From JAUVKA01 sp964465145 (GTDB lineage: Bacteria > Bacteroidota > Bacteroidia > Bacteroidales > UBA12481), in NCBI GenBank assembly GCA_964465145.1, contig CAYXJR010000033.1, positions 1 through 43,069 of the forward strand: a stretch of 43,069 nucleotides of DNA, given 5' to 3'. Both the position numbers and the translations under genes were made by a program. This document shows positions 7,669 through 16,458 of this stretch, piece after piece. The first letter of the stretch is position 1. Each line of letters begins with the position of its first letter. The notes below the pieces were generated by a model that saw only the letters and a program-made list of their open reading frames with translations, had not been told where the DNA came from and searched no databases.

Positions 7669-8040
7669 TTAATCTCGAAAGACCCGTTTGATTCCATCTG
7701 CCCAAAGATCTTCTAAATTGTAGAAACGGCGATAAGCCTCCTGGAAAATATGCACAATCACGTCTGCAAAATCAAGTAGAACCCATTGGGCATTTTCCAT
7801 TCCCTCCTTATGGAAAGGCTTTATTTTGTTGATCTGAAGCATATTTTCTTCAACGAATTCAGCAAGTGCCTTCACCTGGGTAGTAGATTGGGCATGACAA
7901 ATAACAAAGTGCCGGCAAATTGTTGTATTCAGATGTGTCAGGTCCAGATCAGTGATTTCTTCTCCCTTTTTCTTTTGTAGCGATTCAATTACAGTCTTTA
8001 GTGCTTTTTCCAGTTCCTGCTCGTCGGTGTTTTTTTGCAT
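7669..8040 (-). CDS. rsfS: Ribosomal silencing factor RsfS
   Basis: The 123-residue protein shows the RsfS/Iojap fold motifs: a DLTHLNTTICRHFVICHA strand, then QWVLLDFADVIVHIFQEAYR and FYNLEDLWAD at the end. RsfS binds L14 (uL14) on the 50S subunit and blocks subunit joining in slow growth. The N-terminus is a short acidic helix (MQKNTDEQELEKALKT). It is divergent from birA with a 72-base shared upstream region and heads the run rsfS-ftsH-LUD-DUF2007-cdsA-psd. The rsfS-ftsH neighbourhood is usual in Bacteroidota. Confidence 0.94.
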   Translation of the reverse strand: MQKNTDEQELEKALKTVIESLQKKKGEEITDLDLTHLNTTICRHFVICHAQSTTQVKALAEFVEENMLQINKIKPFHKEGMENAQWVLLDFADVIVHIFQEAYRRFYNLEDLWADGIKRVFRD

Positions 8041-8112
8041 AAATATGATAATACCTGTTTTTTAGCTTGCTTTGGTGTAAATTTAGTCAGTAAATCCTAT
8101 TGAGCCTCATAC

Positions 8113-8844
8113 ATGGTCAAAAAAAAATATACCCGATTAGATTCAACCAACAAGAAAGCCCGACAATTGCTTGAACTGGGTGAAATTTCTTCTTCTGCCT
8201 GGATCCAGGCAGATGATCAGTACATGGGAAAGGGGCTTGGTGAAAATACCTGGGAAAGTGAGCCAGGGAAAAATATTACTGGCAGTATGGTGATTTTTCC
8301 CGAAAATGTATCCCCTGAAAACCAATTCGACCTTTCTATTGTTGCATCCCTTGCTATTTGCGACCTGCTGGAATTATTTTTGGACAATGTTAAAATAAAA
8401 TGGCCCAATGATATTTATGTGGATACAAAAAAAATTGCTGGGATCCTGGTTGAACATACCATTTTAGGCAAGAAAATATGTAACTCCGTCCTCGGAATTG
8501 GATTGAATATCAATCAAGTAGCCTTTTCCATTGATATTCCAAACCCTGTTTCTCTAAAACAGCTTGTTGGATTAGAGATGGATCTTGGGGAAATTACTGA
8601 TCTGTTGTTGGATTGTATAAATAACAGATTGGATAGTCTTGAGGCTGGTAAAGCCGACCTGAATCGAAGCGATTATCTTAAGAGATTATTCCGCTTCAGG
8701 GAGTATGCACCTTATCAAGCCCGAAAAAAGTGGTTTAAAGCACAGATAATTGATGTTAGCAGATATGGACATCTGGTGCTGGAAAACGAAAAAGGAGAAC
8801 GAACAGAATTTGGATTTAAGGAGGTGGAGTTTATTGTTGATTAA
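8113..8844 (+). CDS. birA: Biotin--[acetyl-CoA-carboxylase] ligase, monofunctional
   Basis: This 243-residue enzyme makes biotinyl-5'-AMP and transfers biotin to the carrier lysine of BCCP. The adenylate-binding loop is GKGLGENTW (residues 39-47; consensus GRGRxGRxW, here with weaker basic character). The catalytic block KWPNDIYVDTKKIAGILVE follows, then LGIGLNIN. There is no N-terminal HTH, so it lacks the repressor function of E. coli BirA. A short C-terminal SH3-like part ends EFGFKEVEFIVD. The ATG at 8113 gives the usual N-terminus (LDSTNKKARQL). Confidence 0.94.
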   Translation: MVKKKYTRLDSTNKKARQLLELGEISSSAWIQADDQYMGKGLGENTWESEPGKNITGSMVIFPENVSPENQFDLSIVASLAICDLLELFLDNVKIKWPNDIYVDTKKIAGILVEHTILGKKICNSVLGIGLNINQVAFSIDIPNPVSLKQLVGLEMDLGEITDLLLDCINNRLDSLEAGKADLNRSDYLKRLFRFREYAPYQARKKWFKAQIIDVSRYGHLVLENEKGERTEFGFKEVEFIVD

Positions 8845-8928
8845 AATTACCCTGCAAGCCACAAATAGTGTTAATAAACCTGATCGAGACCTTTTTGAAG
8901 CTATATGCTTTTTGCCTCTTAGAAGAAA

Positions 8929-9558
8929 TCATCGGTTCCACGTGTGTGGCGATTTACGCCATTCCTGGAGACTCATTAACTGCTTTTCGCTAATATAGCC
9001 TCCCTGAATTGCCAACTCCAGTAAATTGGCATAATCGCTCAGTACAGTAAGTTTTACTCTCTCTCTTTCGAAATTTTCTTCTGATTGAGTAAAACCGTAA
9101 CTGAAAATGGCCAGCATGCCCATCACTTCCACATTTGCATCTTTCAGGCTTCTGACAGCAGCCAGGGAGCTGCCTCCGGTTGATATCAGGTCTTCAATAA
9201 CAACAAACTTCTGCCCGGGCTTAAATGCTCCTTCAATTTGATTGCCCAGGCCATGACTTTTAGGATCTGGACGGACATAAATAAATGGAAGATTAAGCAA
9301 GTCGGCAACAAGAACCCCATGAGCAATAGCGCCTGTGGCAACTCCGGCAATTCCCTCGGCATCAGGGTACATCTCTCGGATCAGCCGGGCAAATTCCTGC
9401 TTGATAATTTCCCTTACCTCCGGGTATGAAAGAGTTTTTCTGTTATCACAGTAAATAGGAGAATTCCACCCGGACGCCCAGGTGAAAGGCACATCAGGAG
9501 ATAGTTTAATAGCATCAATATGCAATAGTTGGGAAGCTATCATTTTGTTGGTTTCCAT
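8929..9558 (-). CDS. pyrE: Orotate phosphoribosyltransferase
   Basis: The enzyme couples orotate and PRPP to orotidine 5'-phosphate in pyrimidine synthesis. Family features are the N-terminal FTWASGWNSPIYCDNRK, IRPDPKSHGLGN-type binding of the pyrophosphate (here YVRPDPKSHGLGN), and the PRPP loop VVIEDLISTGGSS. The ATG at 9558 (METNKMIASQLL) gives about 209 residues, the family length. A frame-open extension to 9636 runs into the coaD gene and is not conserved-looking; the ATG at 9561 is one codon longer. coaD lies 23 bases upstream on the same strand, suggesting co-transcription. Confidence 0.94.
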   Translation of the reverse strand: METNKMIASQLLHIDAIKLSPDVPFTWASGWNSPIYCDNRKTLSYPEVREIIKQEFARLIREMYPDAEGIAGVATGAIAHGVLVADLLNLPFIYVRPDPKSHGLGNQIEGAFKPGQKFVVIEDLISTGGSSLAAVRSLKDANVEVMGMLAIFSYGFTQSEENFERERVKLTVLSDYANLLELAIQGGYISEKQLMSLQEWRKSPHTWNR

Positions 9559-9580
9559 CATAATTAAACTGGATTTTGGG

Positions 9581-10048
9581 CTAAAAATCATTTGGGTTAA
9601 TCCCTTCCGGCAGAAATATAGCATAATCACCACCATGCCGGATAATTTCCCTTACAATAGTGGAGTTGATTGGAGTGAGCTCTGGAGTTGTAAGAAGAAA
9701 GACCGTTTCAATACCTGGCTCCATTTTACGGTTTGTTTGCGCAATGGCTCTTTCGTATTCGAAGTCAGATGAAGTTCTCAGGCCTCTCAGAATGTAATCA
9801 GCTCCCGCTTCTTTACAATAATTTACTGTCAGCCCTTCAAAATGGTCAACCCTTATTTTTGATTCATTACGGTATAGGTGCCTGATCATTGCGAGCCGCT
9901 TTTCCAGGCTGTAAAAACTGCCTTTTTGGGTATTTTGCCCTATAGCAATAATAATATTGCTAAATAATGGAAGGGCCCGGCTAATAATATTTTCATGGCC
10001 TCTGGTAAATGGATCAAAGGACCCCGGAAAAAGTGCTATCTTACTCAT
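9581..10048 (-). CDS. coaD: Phosphopantetheine adenylyltransferase
   Basis: The penultimate enzyme of coenzyme A synthesis, it transfers AMP from ATP to 4'-phosphopantetheine. At 155 residues it has the expected length. It shows the nucleotidyltransferase motif FPGSFDPFTRGHENI (TxGH form) and the C-terminal INSTIVREI motif (consensus ISSTxVRE). The mid-region DYILRGLRTSSDFEYE is the substrate-binding segment of the family. The ATG at 10048 (MSKIALFPGSF) is unambiguous. Confidence 0.96.
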   Translation of the reverse strand: MSKIALFPGSFDPFTRGHENIISRALPLFSNIIIAIGQNTQKGSFYSLEKRLAMIRHLYRNESKIRVDHFEGLTVNYCKEAGADYILRGLRTSSDFEYERAIAQTNRKMEPGIETVFLLTTPELTPINSTIVREIIRHGGDYAIFLPEGINPNDF

Positions 10049-10070
10049 ATCTTTAATCTTAATACTTTAA

Positions 10071-10091
10071 CCTGCAACCTGCAACCTGCAA
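10071..10091. repeat. Short tandem repeat, three copies of CCTGCAA
   Basis: Three perfect copies of the heptamer CCTGCAA lie between the coaD start and the SLC12-like gene stop. The array is short and could simply be slippage in noncoding DNA, with no function visible. Confidence 0.7.
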
Positions 10092-10092
10092 C

Positions 10093-12312
10093 TTATTTTA
10101 TCTCCTTCTGCCGGTCTGAATTAATAAAAAGTATATTACCAACATCGCCAAAGCCATTGAAGAGAGAAATTCCCTTACCTATATCCTTATCCCTGAAACC
10201 GATTATCGTCAGGTCGGAATCAATTGATCTTTCCGTAATAATCGCCTTATAATCCTGTGTTTCCTCCTGGGCTATTAAATCAATATTTTCGGATGAAATT
10301 GGGAGGTGGCCTGTTCTTATAAGGTCCAATAGTTTAGAACGCTGAGCCTCAATATTTTTTTTAGGATAAAGAGCAAATATTTTGATGATGCCTTTATTCC
10401 ATTCCGGATGGCCAAGCAGGATATAGGCCAGCAGGATCATCAGGTTGGCATTTTCATAATCTTCAGATGTGATCCAAATGTGGATATCTTTTTTGTATCC
10501 AAATCCTTTGTAGGAAGTATTAAGTACGCAGATATCAAAATTAGTGGTTTTAAGCAGCTTATAGTTTCCAAGAACCTCTTCAAAATCTCCAGGATCTGTC
10601 CTGCTGAATTCCAGGAGGATCATATTGTTCCCCTTGCCTGATATTCCCTGAAGTTGGATAGTCTGGGCAATTGCCGATGTATATGAAGGACTGATGATTG
10701 TGTCCAGGTAAACTCTGCTGCGTGCCCCATGGGAAAGATTAATCAAACGAGCTAATACCTCCTTTGATTCCTGATTGGTGTTAGCATTTAGATACTCCTG
10801 TATAAAATGAATATACGTGCCAAAACCATATTTGAATGAGATCCAGCGAATCATATCAAAAGAAGATCTCCTTTTAAAACTGTCTTTGGAAATGCATATG
10901 ATAAAAGGCCTCCAGCTGTTTTCATCAGTTTCTTTATCAGCACGCTGCATAAATACCTGCAGTTGCCTGCTGAGTTGGAAAACAACCCCGCGGAACAGGT
11001 TGGCCAAACCGAGTTTTTTAGTTTTCTGTGTTGTTATATATACATAAATCAATACCATGATCAGGATGGAAAGCAGGGCATAGGCCGTATTCATTTTAAA
11101 CATTACCCAGAAAGACATGACTGCCCCAATAAGGGAGATATACCATCTGGATCGGAATGTTGGACGGTAAGCTGGGTCTGCAGCAAAATGTTCAAGAAAA
11201 GAAATCAGGCAAATAGCACCATAGGTTACCATAAAAAACATGGAAATGATTTCAGCCACAAAGTTTATATCACCAATAGCGATAAAGAAAAAGGCAATGA
11301 TGACTGTTATCATAGAAGAATAAATAGGCTCATTTGAACCGGTACGCCCAAAACCAAGCCATTTATTGGCTTTCTCATTCGGGAAAATTTCATCCACCCC
11401 AATAGCCTGCAAAGTCCTGGGGGCTACAAGGATGGAGCCCAGGGCAGATGATAAAGCAGCAGCTCCAAGTCCAATCAGGATGATGGGCCCCCAAACCGCA
11501 ATTTTTTGCATGATTAACTGGTCATTCACCAATTCCTCAGGGGATGCCGAGATACTTAATTTATAAGCTACGAAGATATATATAATCAAACCGAACAAGG
11601 TAGCCAATATAGTACCTCTTGGAATGGATTTCTTGGGATCACGTAAATCACCACTCAGCCCGAGCCCGGCGGCCAGGCCTGTGAATGCTGGAAAAACAAC
11701 TGCAAAAACATAAAAGAAAGACTCCGGATTGGCTACTGTGTGTGTAAAACCAATATTCGTTGGCTCTTCCTGAGGCTGACCCAGAAAGAAAAACACAATA
11801 GAAGATAGCAGAACAGCAACCACCACATAAAGTGCTTTCATGCCAAAGTTTGCTCCCTTGGTCAGAACCAACAAAGACAACAAGGCCATGATGAACAGTG
11901 CGACTATTCTTTTTGGAATAACCAGGCCAAAATTTTCCTGTATGATGGATAAAACCGGTTCAAAGGCTTCTGCAAAAGCAATAACATAAAATGCCACAGA
12001 AATGGCCTGTGACAGGTACAGGGTGATCCCTATAGCACCCCCTACATTTAAACCGAAAGAACGGGAAATGATATAGTATGCACCACCGCCCTGGACTTTC
12101 TGGTTGGTGGCAATTTCTGCAACTGCCATTGCAGTGGGTATGGTAATAAGGTGCCCCATGAGGATGATGCCCAACACTCCTATAAAACCAACATTACCTA
12201 CCGCCCAACCAAATCGTAGGAATACAATAGCACCAAGAATAGTGGATAGCGCAGTCAGGAAAACCGGCCAGGTTCCAAAATTAGCTTTTTTATATACCAG
12301 GTTCGAGCTCAT
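10093..12312 (-). CDS. SLC12-like (cation-chloride cotransporter / APC superfamily) transporter
   Basis: The 739-residue protein has an N-terminal half of about twelve membrane helices (1-430). It begins with TALSTILGAIVFLRFGWAVGN and includes GGGAYYIISRSFG, motifs shared by Na-K-Cl and K-Cl cotransporters and by amino-acid permeases of the APC fold. The C-terminal third (about 440-739) is soluble, with features such as RPFIICISKDSFKRRSSFD and SERSIDSDLTIIGFRDKD. That layout resembles the SLC12 C-terminal regulatory domain. The transported ion is not readable from sequence, and I prefer SLC12-like to a specific substrate. It follows the 12380 gene on the same strand after 67 bases, with no evident coupling. 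Confidence 0.85.
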   Translation of the reverse strand: MSSNLVYKKANFGTWPVFLTALSTILGAIVFLRFGWAVGNVGFIGVLGIILMGHLITIPTAMAVAEIATNQKVQGGGAYYIISRSFGLNVGGAIGITLYLSQAISVAFYVIAFAEAFEPVLSIIQENFGLVIPKRIVALFIMALLSLLVLTKGANFGMKALYVVVAVLLSSIVFFFLGQPQEEPTNIGFTHTVANPESFFYVFAVVFPAFTGLAAGLGLSGDLRDPKKSIPRGTILATLFGLIIYIFVAYKLSISASPEELVNDQLIMQKIAVWGPIILIGLGAAALSSALGSILVAPRTLQAIGVDEIFPNEKANKWLGFGRTGSNEPIYSSMITVIIAFFFIAIGDINFVAEIISMFFMVTYGAICLISFLEHFAADPAYRPTFRSRWYISLIGAVMSFWVMFKMNTAYALLSILIMVLIYVYITTQKTKKLGLANLFRGVVFQLSRQLQVFMQRADKETDENSWRPFIICISKDSFKRRSSFDMIRWISFKYGFGTYIHFIQEYLNANTNQESKEVLARLINLSHGARSRVYLDTIISPSYTSAIAQTIQLQGISGKGNNMILLEFSRTDPGDFEEVLGNYKLLKTTNFDICVLNTSYKGFGYKKDIHIWITSEDYENANLMILLAYILLGHPEWNKGIIKIFALYPKKNIEAQRSKLLDLIRTGHLPISSENIDLIAQEETQDYKAIITERSIDSDLTIIGFRDKDIGKGISLFNGFGDVGNILFINSDRQKEIK

Positions 12313-12379
12313 TGCTGTCAGGCATTAAGAAAGCAAGATACAAAAAGGAAAGGTATAATATCCTTCACCATACCTGCCC

Positions 12380-13870
12380 TTATTCAAATTGAATGCTAAT
12401 ATCATCAATAAAAGCGGGTTCTTTACCCGGGTTCCAAACATAGACTTTTATCAGCCGATGTCCACGAGCTTCTTTGGGAATGTTGAAAAAGGTATTAAAT
12501 AGAACCCATTTACCTGTTGGAGGATTAGCTTTAGATATATGGGAGTTCACCCAAATAGCCTTACCCTCCCCACCCAGTATTTCCATCACAACCTGTGCTT
12601 TAGATTCCGGATAAGGCTGGTAATAGTAAAACTCAATATTAACCCGGTTCAAACTATTGGAAGGTATCATGCTTATGGGCCGGGTGAATCCAACACTGAA
12701 TGCATCATCTCTATTTATCCGGGAGGAATATCCACCCGAATGAGATTGTTCCCTCGAACAAGTACCCATCTGAAACCAGCGGACATTGCCCTCGCAATCA
12801 TTAAAAAAGCTTGTTTTTTGGACTGTGTCCCGGTATTGAACTTCAGAAAATTTTGCAGGATAGAATTTTCGCAAGGAGTTGGCCACATTTTTAGCTATTA
12901 TTTTGCGGCCGGTTTCATCGTAATGCTCAGTAGTCCAGTTCCTGTCGAGATAACTGGGGTCAGCTACTGCCTCAAGATTGTTAACTACGCTTACTCCCAA
13001 ACGGCTATATCTTGATCCTAGAAGGAGGGCGTTATCCCTCATTATCCTAACCAGATCCGATCCGACCAATTCAGCCGCTTTTTCGGTATTTTCTGCCATC
13101 AAATTAAAAACCAGGTTCCATCCCCGCTTTTTAGCCATACTCACTATCTCATCGAAATCCTTGATTCTGGCGTTATGAAGTGTGTCAATCTCAAACCCAT
13201 AGGTTCTGATATAATGCATCCCAAGAAGCCTCTTGGGTTTTTCCATTATAGAGTCGGGAAGCCCCAGAATTTCTTCAGTCCATTGATTTACGGTGATCTT
13301 ATTACCTCGGTTGAAAAGAAAAAGTTCATCTTTCTTCCAGTGTTTATTGATACGATTCTCTCGCTCAGTGTCGGATTTTATATCATAGGCCTTGAAGGAC
13401 AGCATGGATCTTTTAAACAGAGGAGGTCCTCTTTTTAGCAAAACCATGTTTTTAGACAGGCTGGTTTCCAATTTGGAGTCTATCCATTGGGCATTAAAAG
13501 AACGGAGGTTAAGGGTAACAATGAGAGTTTGCACTGGCTTGTCCTTAGGAATATTTTCCAAAAGGATTTTGAAATTCCCGGCATGAAGGGCCCCATGACT
13601 GATCGTTCCAAAAATCAATTCCGGATAATAGCCGGAAATCAAATCAGATATCCGGCTTGTATTCAGGTCATAATCCCCAAAAGTAAAATTTGATGATTCC
13701 CCCAGGTAAATAACCGAAGCAGAATCCGGCACATCCCGAACCAGGTTAATTATGTCGGAATGTTCCTGCAAGTTTGGCTCAAATAGGAAAAAGCGGTACA
13801 ATTGGTTGGCCGCCAAAAGGAAAACCATCAAAACTACAACTCTTATAACTATTTTATTCAACTTGCTCAT
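12380..13870 (-). CDS. SGNH/AlgJ-like envelope protein with C-terminal jelly-roll domain
   Basis: From the ATG at 13870 (MSKLNKIVIRVVVLMVFLL) the protein has about 496 residues and an N-terminal signal anchor. The periplasmic core has SGNH-like landmarks: VIYLGESSNFTFGDYD (a Ser nucleophile candidate in GESS), a GxxSHG segment, and TEHYDETGRKIIAKNV (His of block V). AlgJ/AlgX/DltD-type SGNH proteins accept acyl groups from MBOAT partners and place them on surface polymers; the gene lies directly after an MBOAT gene. Residues about 360-496 form a separate beta-rich domain ending WNPGKEPAFIDDISIQFE. A similar segment occurs in the CotH-like and GT-C-like proteins of this window. The TTG extension to 13882 adds four residues only. 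Confidence 0.65.
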   Translation of the reverse strand: MSKLNKIVIRVVVLMVFLLAANQLYRFFLFEPNLQEHSDIINLVRDVPDSASVIYLGESSNFTFGDYDLNTSRISDLISGYYPELIFGTISHGALHAGNFKILLENIPKDKPVQTLIVTLNLRSFNAQWIDSKLETSLSKNMVLLKRGPPLFKRSMLSFKAYDIKSDTERENRINKHWKKDELFLFNRGNKITVNQWTEEILGLPDSIMEKPKRLLGMHYIRTYGFEIDTLHNARIKDFDEIVSMAKKRGWNLVFNLMAENTEKAAELVGSDLVRIMRDNALLLGSRYSRLGVSVVNNLEAVADPSYLDRNWTTEHYDETGRKIIAKNVANSLRKFYPAKFSEVQYRDTVQKTSFFNDCEGNVRWFQMGTCSREQSHSGGYSSRINRDDAFSVGFTRPISMIPSNSLNRVNIEFYYYQPYPESKAQVVMEILGGEGKAIWVNSHISKANPPTGKWVLFNTFFNIPKEARGHRLIKVYVWNPGKEPAFIDDISIQFE

Positions 13871-13884
13871 TCCTTTTATCAAAG

Positions 13885-14166
13885 TCAGAATTGAAAATAG
13901 ATAAACGGAAAATTTTCAACTCCTGAGAAAACTAATATTGAGAAAACCAGCAAAAAGTAAACTCCCCAACGCATCCATACCGGCTTGTTCTCACACCATC
14001 TGTCGAAACGGGTATTGTAGAGAAGGATATCCGATATAATAAAAAAGATCAGGAAAATCCAAATTTTGAATGGTACGGTGAAAAGATCAAATACCCCTCC
14101 GTTATGCCATATAGCCTGGAAAACATCCTTGGCTTCAGCTAGTCCGGGCTTCGAAAAAATACCCAT
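13885..14166 (-). pseudogene. MBOAT acyltransferase, C-terminal part (out of frame with the main piece)
   Basis: The 93-codon frame begins MGIFSKPGLAEAKDVFQAIW and has three hydrophobic helices ending IYFQF. It continues the main MBOAT piece exactly: where that frame reads WVFFRSPD-stop, this one reads PGLAEAKDVF, so WVFFRSPGLAEAKDVF would be the uninterrupted family sequence. Joining them needs one extra base between about 14146 and 14159 and yields about 469 residues, the usual AlgI length. The gene is thus either truly frameshifted or carries a single-base sequence error in the CCC or six-T stretch. It ends 15 bases before the SGNH gene ATG. Confidence 0.75.
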
Positions 14167-15293
14167 ATTAGTGTAACCAGGACAAAGTTTTTTATCATCC
14201 TAAGGATATTGCCAAAACTGATCCCCTCATTATCCTTTGGAGGGAATAATTTCCCAACCCAGTATTCAATGAGGTAAATTAGCCCGTACATGGTTCCCCA
14301 GATTACAAAAGTCCAATTGGCTCCATGCCATAAGCCGCTGACCATAAAAACCACAATTATGTTCAATGCCCATCGCCTGAGCTTAACCCGGTTGCCTCCC
14401 ATAGGTATATAAACATAATCACGGAACCAGGTGGATAAGGATATATGCCACCTACCCCAAAATTCAGCTATGTTTTTAGCCATATATGGGGTTTTAAAAT
14501 TATCCATTATCCTTATGCCAAGTATCAGGGCACTGCCAATAGCTACAAGAGAATATCCATAGAAATCCGAATAGATCTGAAAAGAATAAAAGAAAATGGC
14601 CGTAAGTACACTCCAGCGGCTGTAATCCAAAGGGTTGGCATAAACCTGATCAACATAAACCGAAATGTTGTCTGCAATTACCATTTTTATGAATAGTCCG
14701 TACAGGATTAGTCTCAACCCGTTAGCCAGGTTGCTGTAACTGAACACCTGCCTTGTCCTGAACTGGGGCCCGAGGTTGAAAAACCGCTCGATAGGACCAG
14801 CCACCAGTTGAGGAAAGAAAGCCACATAAACGGCGAAAATCCCCAAATGCCTTTCGGCTTTTTGCTTTCCATTGTATACTTCAATGGTATAGCTCAGGGT
14901 TTGAAAGGTGTAAAAAGATATGCCCACAGGCAGCAGGAGGTCAAATGTCCGTGATTCGTAAAAAATGTTGAATTGTTCGAGAACCTCCCTGACCGAATCG
15001 TTGAAAAAATTGAAATATTTAAAGAGGAACAAGATGCCCAGATTTGTGATAATGCTGAGAACCAGATACTTCTTCCGTTTTCGTTTTTCCGTGAGCCTCG
15101 ACATTCGCAAGCTGGCGAAATAATCAATTCCAGTGGAAACAAGAATAAGGATCAGGTATTCAGCTTTCCAGCACATATAAAAATAGTAACTGGATGCCAG
15201 CAGCAGTATCCAGCGGTATTTATGTGGCAGGAGATAATATACCAAAACCACTAAGGGTAAAAATACCAGGTATTGATATGTGTTAAAAAGCAT
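14139..15293 (-). CDS. MBOAT-family O-acyltransferase (AlgI-like), main N-terminal part
   Basis: The 384-codon frame has about nine membrane helices and the AlgI-type landmarks QLVAGPIERF, FWGRWHISLSTWFRDYVYIP, and MVSGLWHGANW with the catalytic His at 323. MBOAT enzymes of this branch move acetyl groups from cytoplasmic acyl donors across the inner membrane to a periplasmic partner that modifies exported polysaccharide. The frame stops at 14139 in WVFFRSPD, about 85 residues short of the family length; the missing end is in the next frame (13885-14166). The ATG at 15293 (MLFNTYQYLVFLPLVVL) is typical. It lies immediately upstream of the SGNH gene, and the divergent GT2 gene starts 226 bases away. 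Confidence 0.85.
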   Translation of the reverse strand: MLFNTYQYLVFLPLVVLVYYLLPHKYRWILLLASSYYFYMCWKAEYLILILVSTGIDYFASLRMSRLTEKRKRKKYLVLSIITNLGILFLFKYFNFFNDSVREVLEQFNIFYESRTFDLLLPVGISFYTFQTLSYTIEVYNGKQKAERHLGIFAVYVAFFPQLVAGPIERFFNLGPQFRTRQVFSYSNLANGLRLILYGLFIKMVIADNISVYVDQVYANPLDYSRWSVLTAIFFYSFQIYSDFYGYSLVAIGSALILGIRIMDNFKTPYMAKNIAEFWGRWHISLSTWFRDYVYIPMGGNRVKLRRWALNIIVVFMVSGLWHGANWTFVIWGTMYGLIYLIEYWVGKLFPPKDNEGISFGNILRMIKNFVLVTLIWVFFRSPD

Positions 15294-15518
15294 CCGCTGG
15301 TTTTGAGAAAGAACAAAGAAAGTGAATTTTCACTAATTTAGAACCGTCCAATTCTCAGGAGGGAGGTCAGTAAATTTCCTCTGCCTTTTTTCAGACATCA
15401 TTTATAATAATTATGGCTAAATTGCTTCATGAAAACCGGCCTTAATAATTGAAGCTAATAAGAAATTCCAAAAGGTTTTTAATTGGAAGAATAACTCACG
15501 ATTTGCCTTTGAAATATT

Positions 15519-16457
15519 ATGAATAATCCAGAAATAAACATTATTATCCCTTTGTTGAACGAAGAAGGCAACATCCCAAAACTAGTTGAAAGGCTAAAAA
15601 GTACTCTGGAAACTTTGGGTAAGTCGTGGGAAATTATTTTCGTTGATGATGGGAGCACGGATGGTTCCTATAATGCCATTCAAAATATGGCAAAAGATGA
15701 ACAAAGGATTATCGGGCTTTCCCTTTCACGTAATTTTGGACAACAAATTGCCCTTATAGCGGGTATGAATGAAGCTGGAGGAGATTTGATAATCACAATG
15801 GACGCAGATCTTCAGCATCCTCCGGAATTGATCCCTGAGCTTATAAAGGTTCAGTCTGAAGGTTTTGATATTATTAACACTAAACGATTAGAACACCAAG
15901 GGACTGGCCGTTTAAAGAAATGGACCTCCAGGAGCTTTTATCATCTTCTCAATAAACTAAGTAATGTAAAACTGGAACCTGGTTTTGCCGATTTCAGGTT
16001 GTTTACCAGGAAAGCCCTGGATGCCTTCCTGGAGTTTCAGGAAAAAGACAGGTTTAACAGAGGCCTGGTTGTTTGGATGGGATTTAGACAGGGAATTGTT
16101 TCTTACATTGCTCCCCCCAGGGAAAGTGGGACGTCAAAATATAGCATCCGGAAAATGATGCGGCTCGGCCTCGACGGAATTACAGCCTTTTCAAGCCGGC
16201 CTTTGAGGATAGCTGCTTATCTTGGAATGATAACCACATTGCTTGGGTTCCTGTACCTGGTTTATGCGCTGATTACCTTCTTGAGTGGACATGCTTCTCC
16301 CGGCTGGACCTCCATGATAGGAATAATTATTTTACTCGGTGGGATACAATTGCTTTGTCTTGGCATAATCGGAGAATACATTTCAAGAATATACAACGAA
16401 ACCAAAAATCGGCCGTTGTTCTTTGTGAAAGACAAAACCAGAGATTCATCAAAATAA
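15519..16457 (+). CDS. GT2 polyprenyl-phosphate glycosyltransferase (GtrB/DPM-like)
   Basis: The 312-residue protein has a GT-A domain with IIFVDDGSTDGS (D43-D44) and the metal/nucleotide motif MDADLQHPPE (D95-A-D97). A GFADFRLFTRKALDAF segment and an RESGTSKYSIRKMMRLGLDG linker follow, then two TM helices near the C-terminus. This is the GtrB/ArnC/dolichol-phosphate-mannose synthase architecture: sugar transfer from a nucleotide donor to undecaprenyl phosphate, for later use on the periplasmic side. The next gene starts one base after its stop and encodes a candidate GT-C partner, matching GtrB-GtrC logic. The transferred sugar is not predictable. Confidence 0.88.
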   Translation: MNNPEINIIIPLLNEEGNIPKLVERLKSTLETLGKSWEIIFVDDGSTDGSYNAIQNMAKDEQRIIGLSLSRNFGQQIALIAGMNEAGGDLIITMDADLQHPPELIPELIKVQSEGFDIINTKRLEHQGTGRLKKWTSRSFYHLLNKLSNVKLEPGFADFRLFTRKALDAFLEFQEKDRFNRGLVVWMGFRQGIVSYIAPPRESGTSKYSIRKMMRLGLDGITAFSSRPLRIAAYLGMITTLLGFLYLVYALITFLSGHASPGWTSMIGIIILLGGIQLLCLGIIGEYISRIYNETKNRPLFFVKDKTRDSSK

Positions 16458-16458
16458 T

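Noticed and set aside
9559..9636. Longer N-terminus for pyrE reaching into coaD
   Set aside because: The extension overlaps the conserved C-terminus of coaD and adds residues not expected in PyrE; the ATG at 9558 gives family length.
12343..12375. Terminator between the SGNH and SLC12-like genes
   Set aside because: Arms AGGTAT / ATACCT pair over six bases only, with a 13-base loop and a broken T-tract on the minus strand; too weak to call.
14146..14166. Programmed -1 frameshift in the MBOAT gene
   Set aside because: The T-run context (A TTT TTT) is not a standard XXXYYYZ slippery site, and no downstream stem or pseudoknot is evident; a sequence error or plain mutation is simpler.
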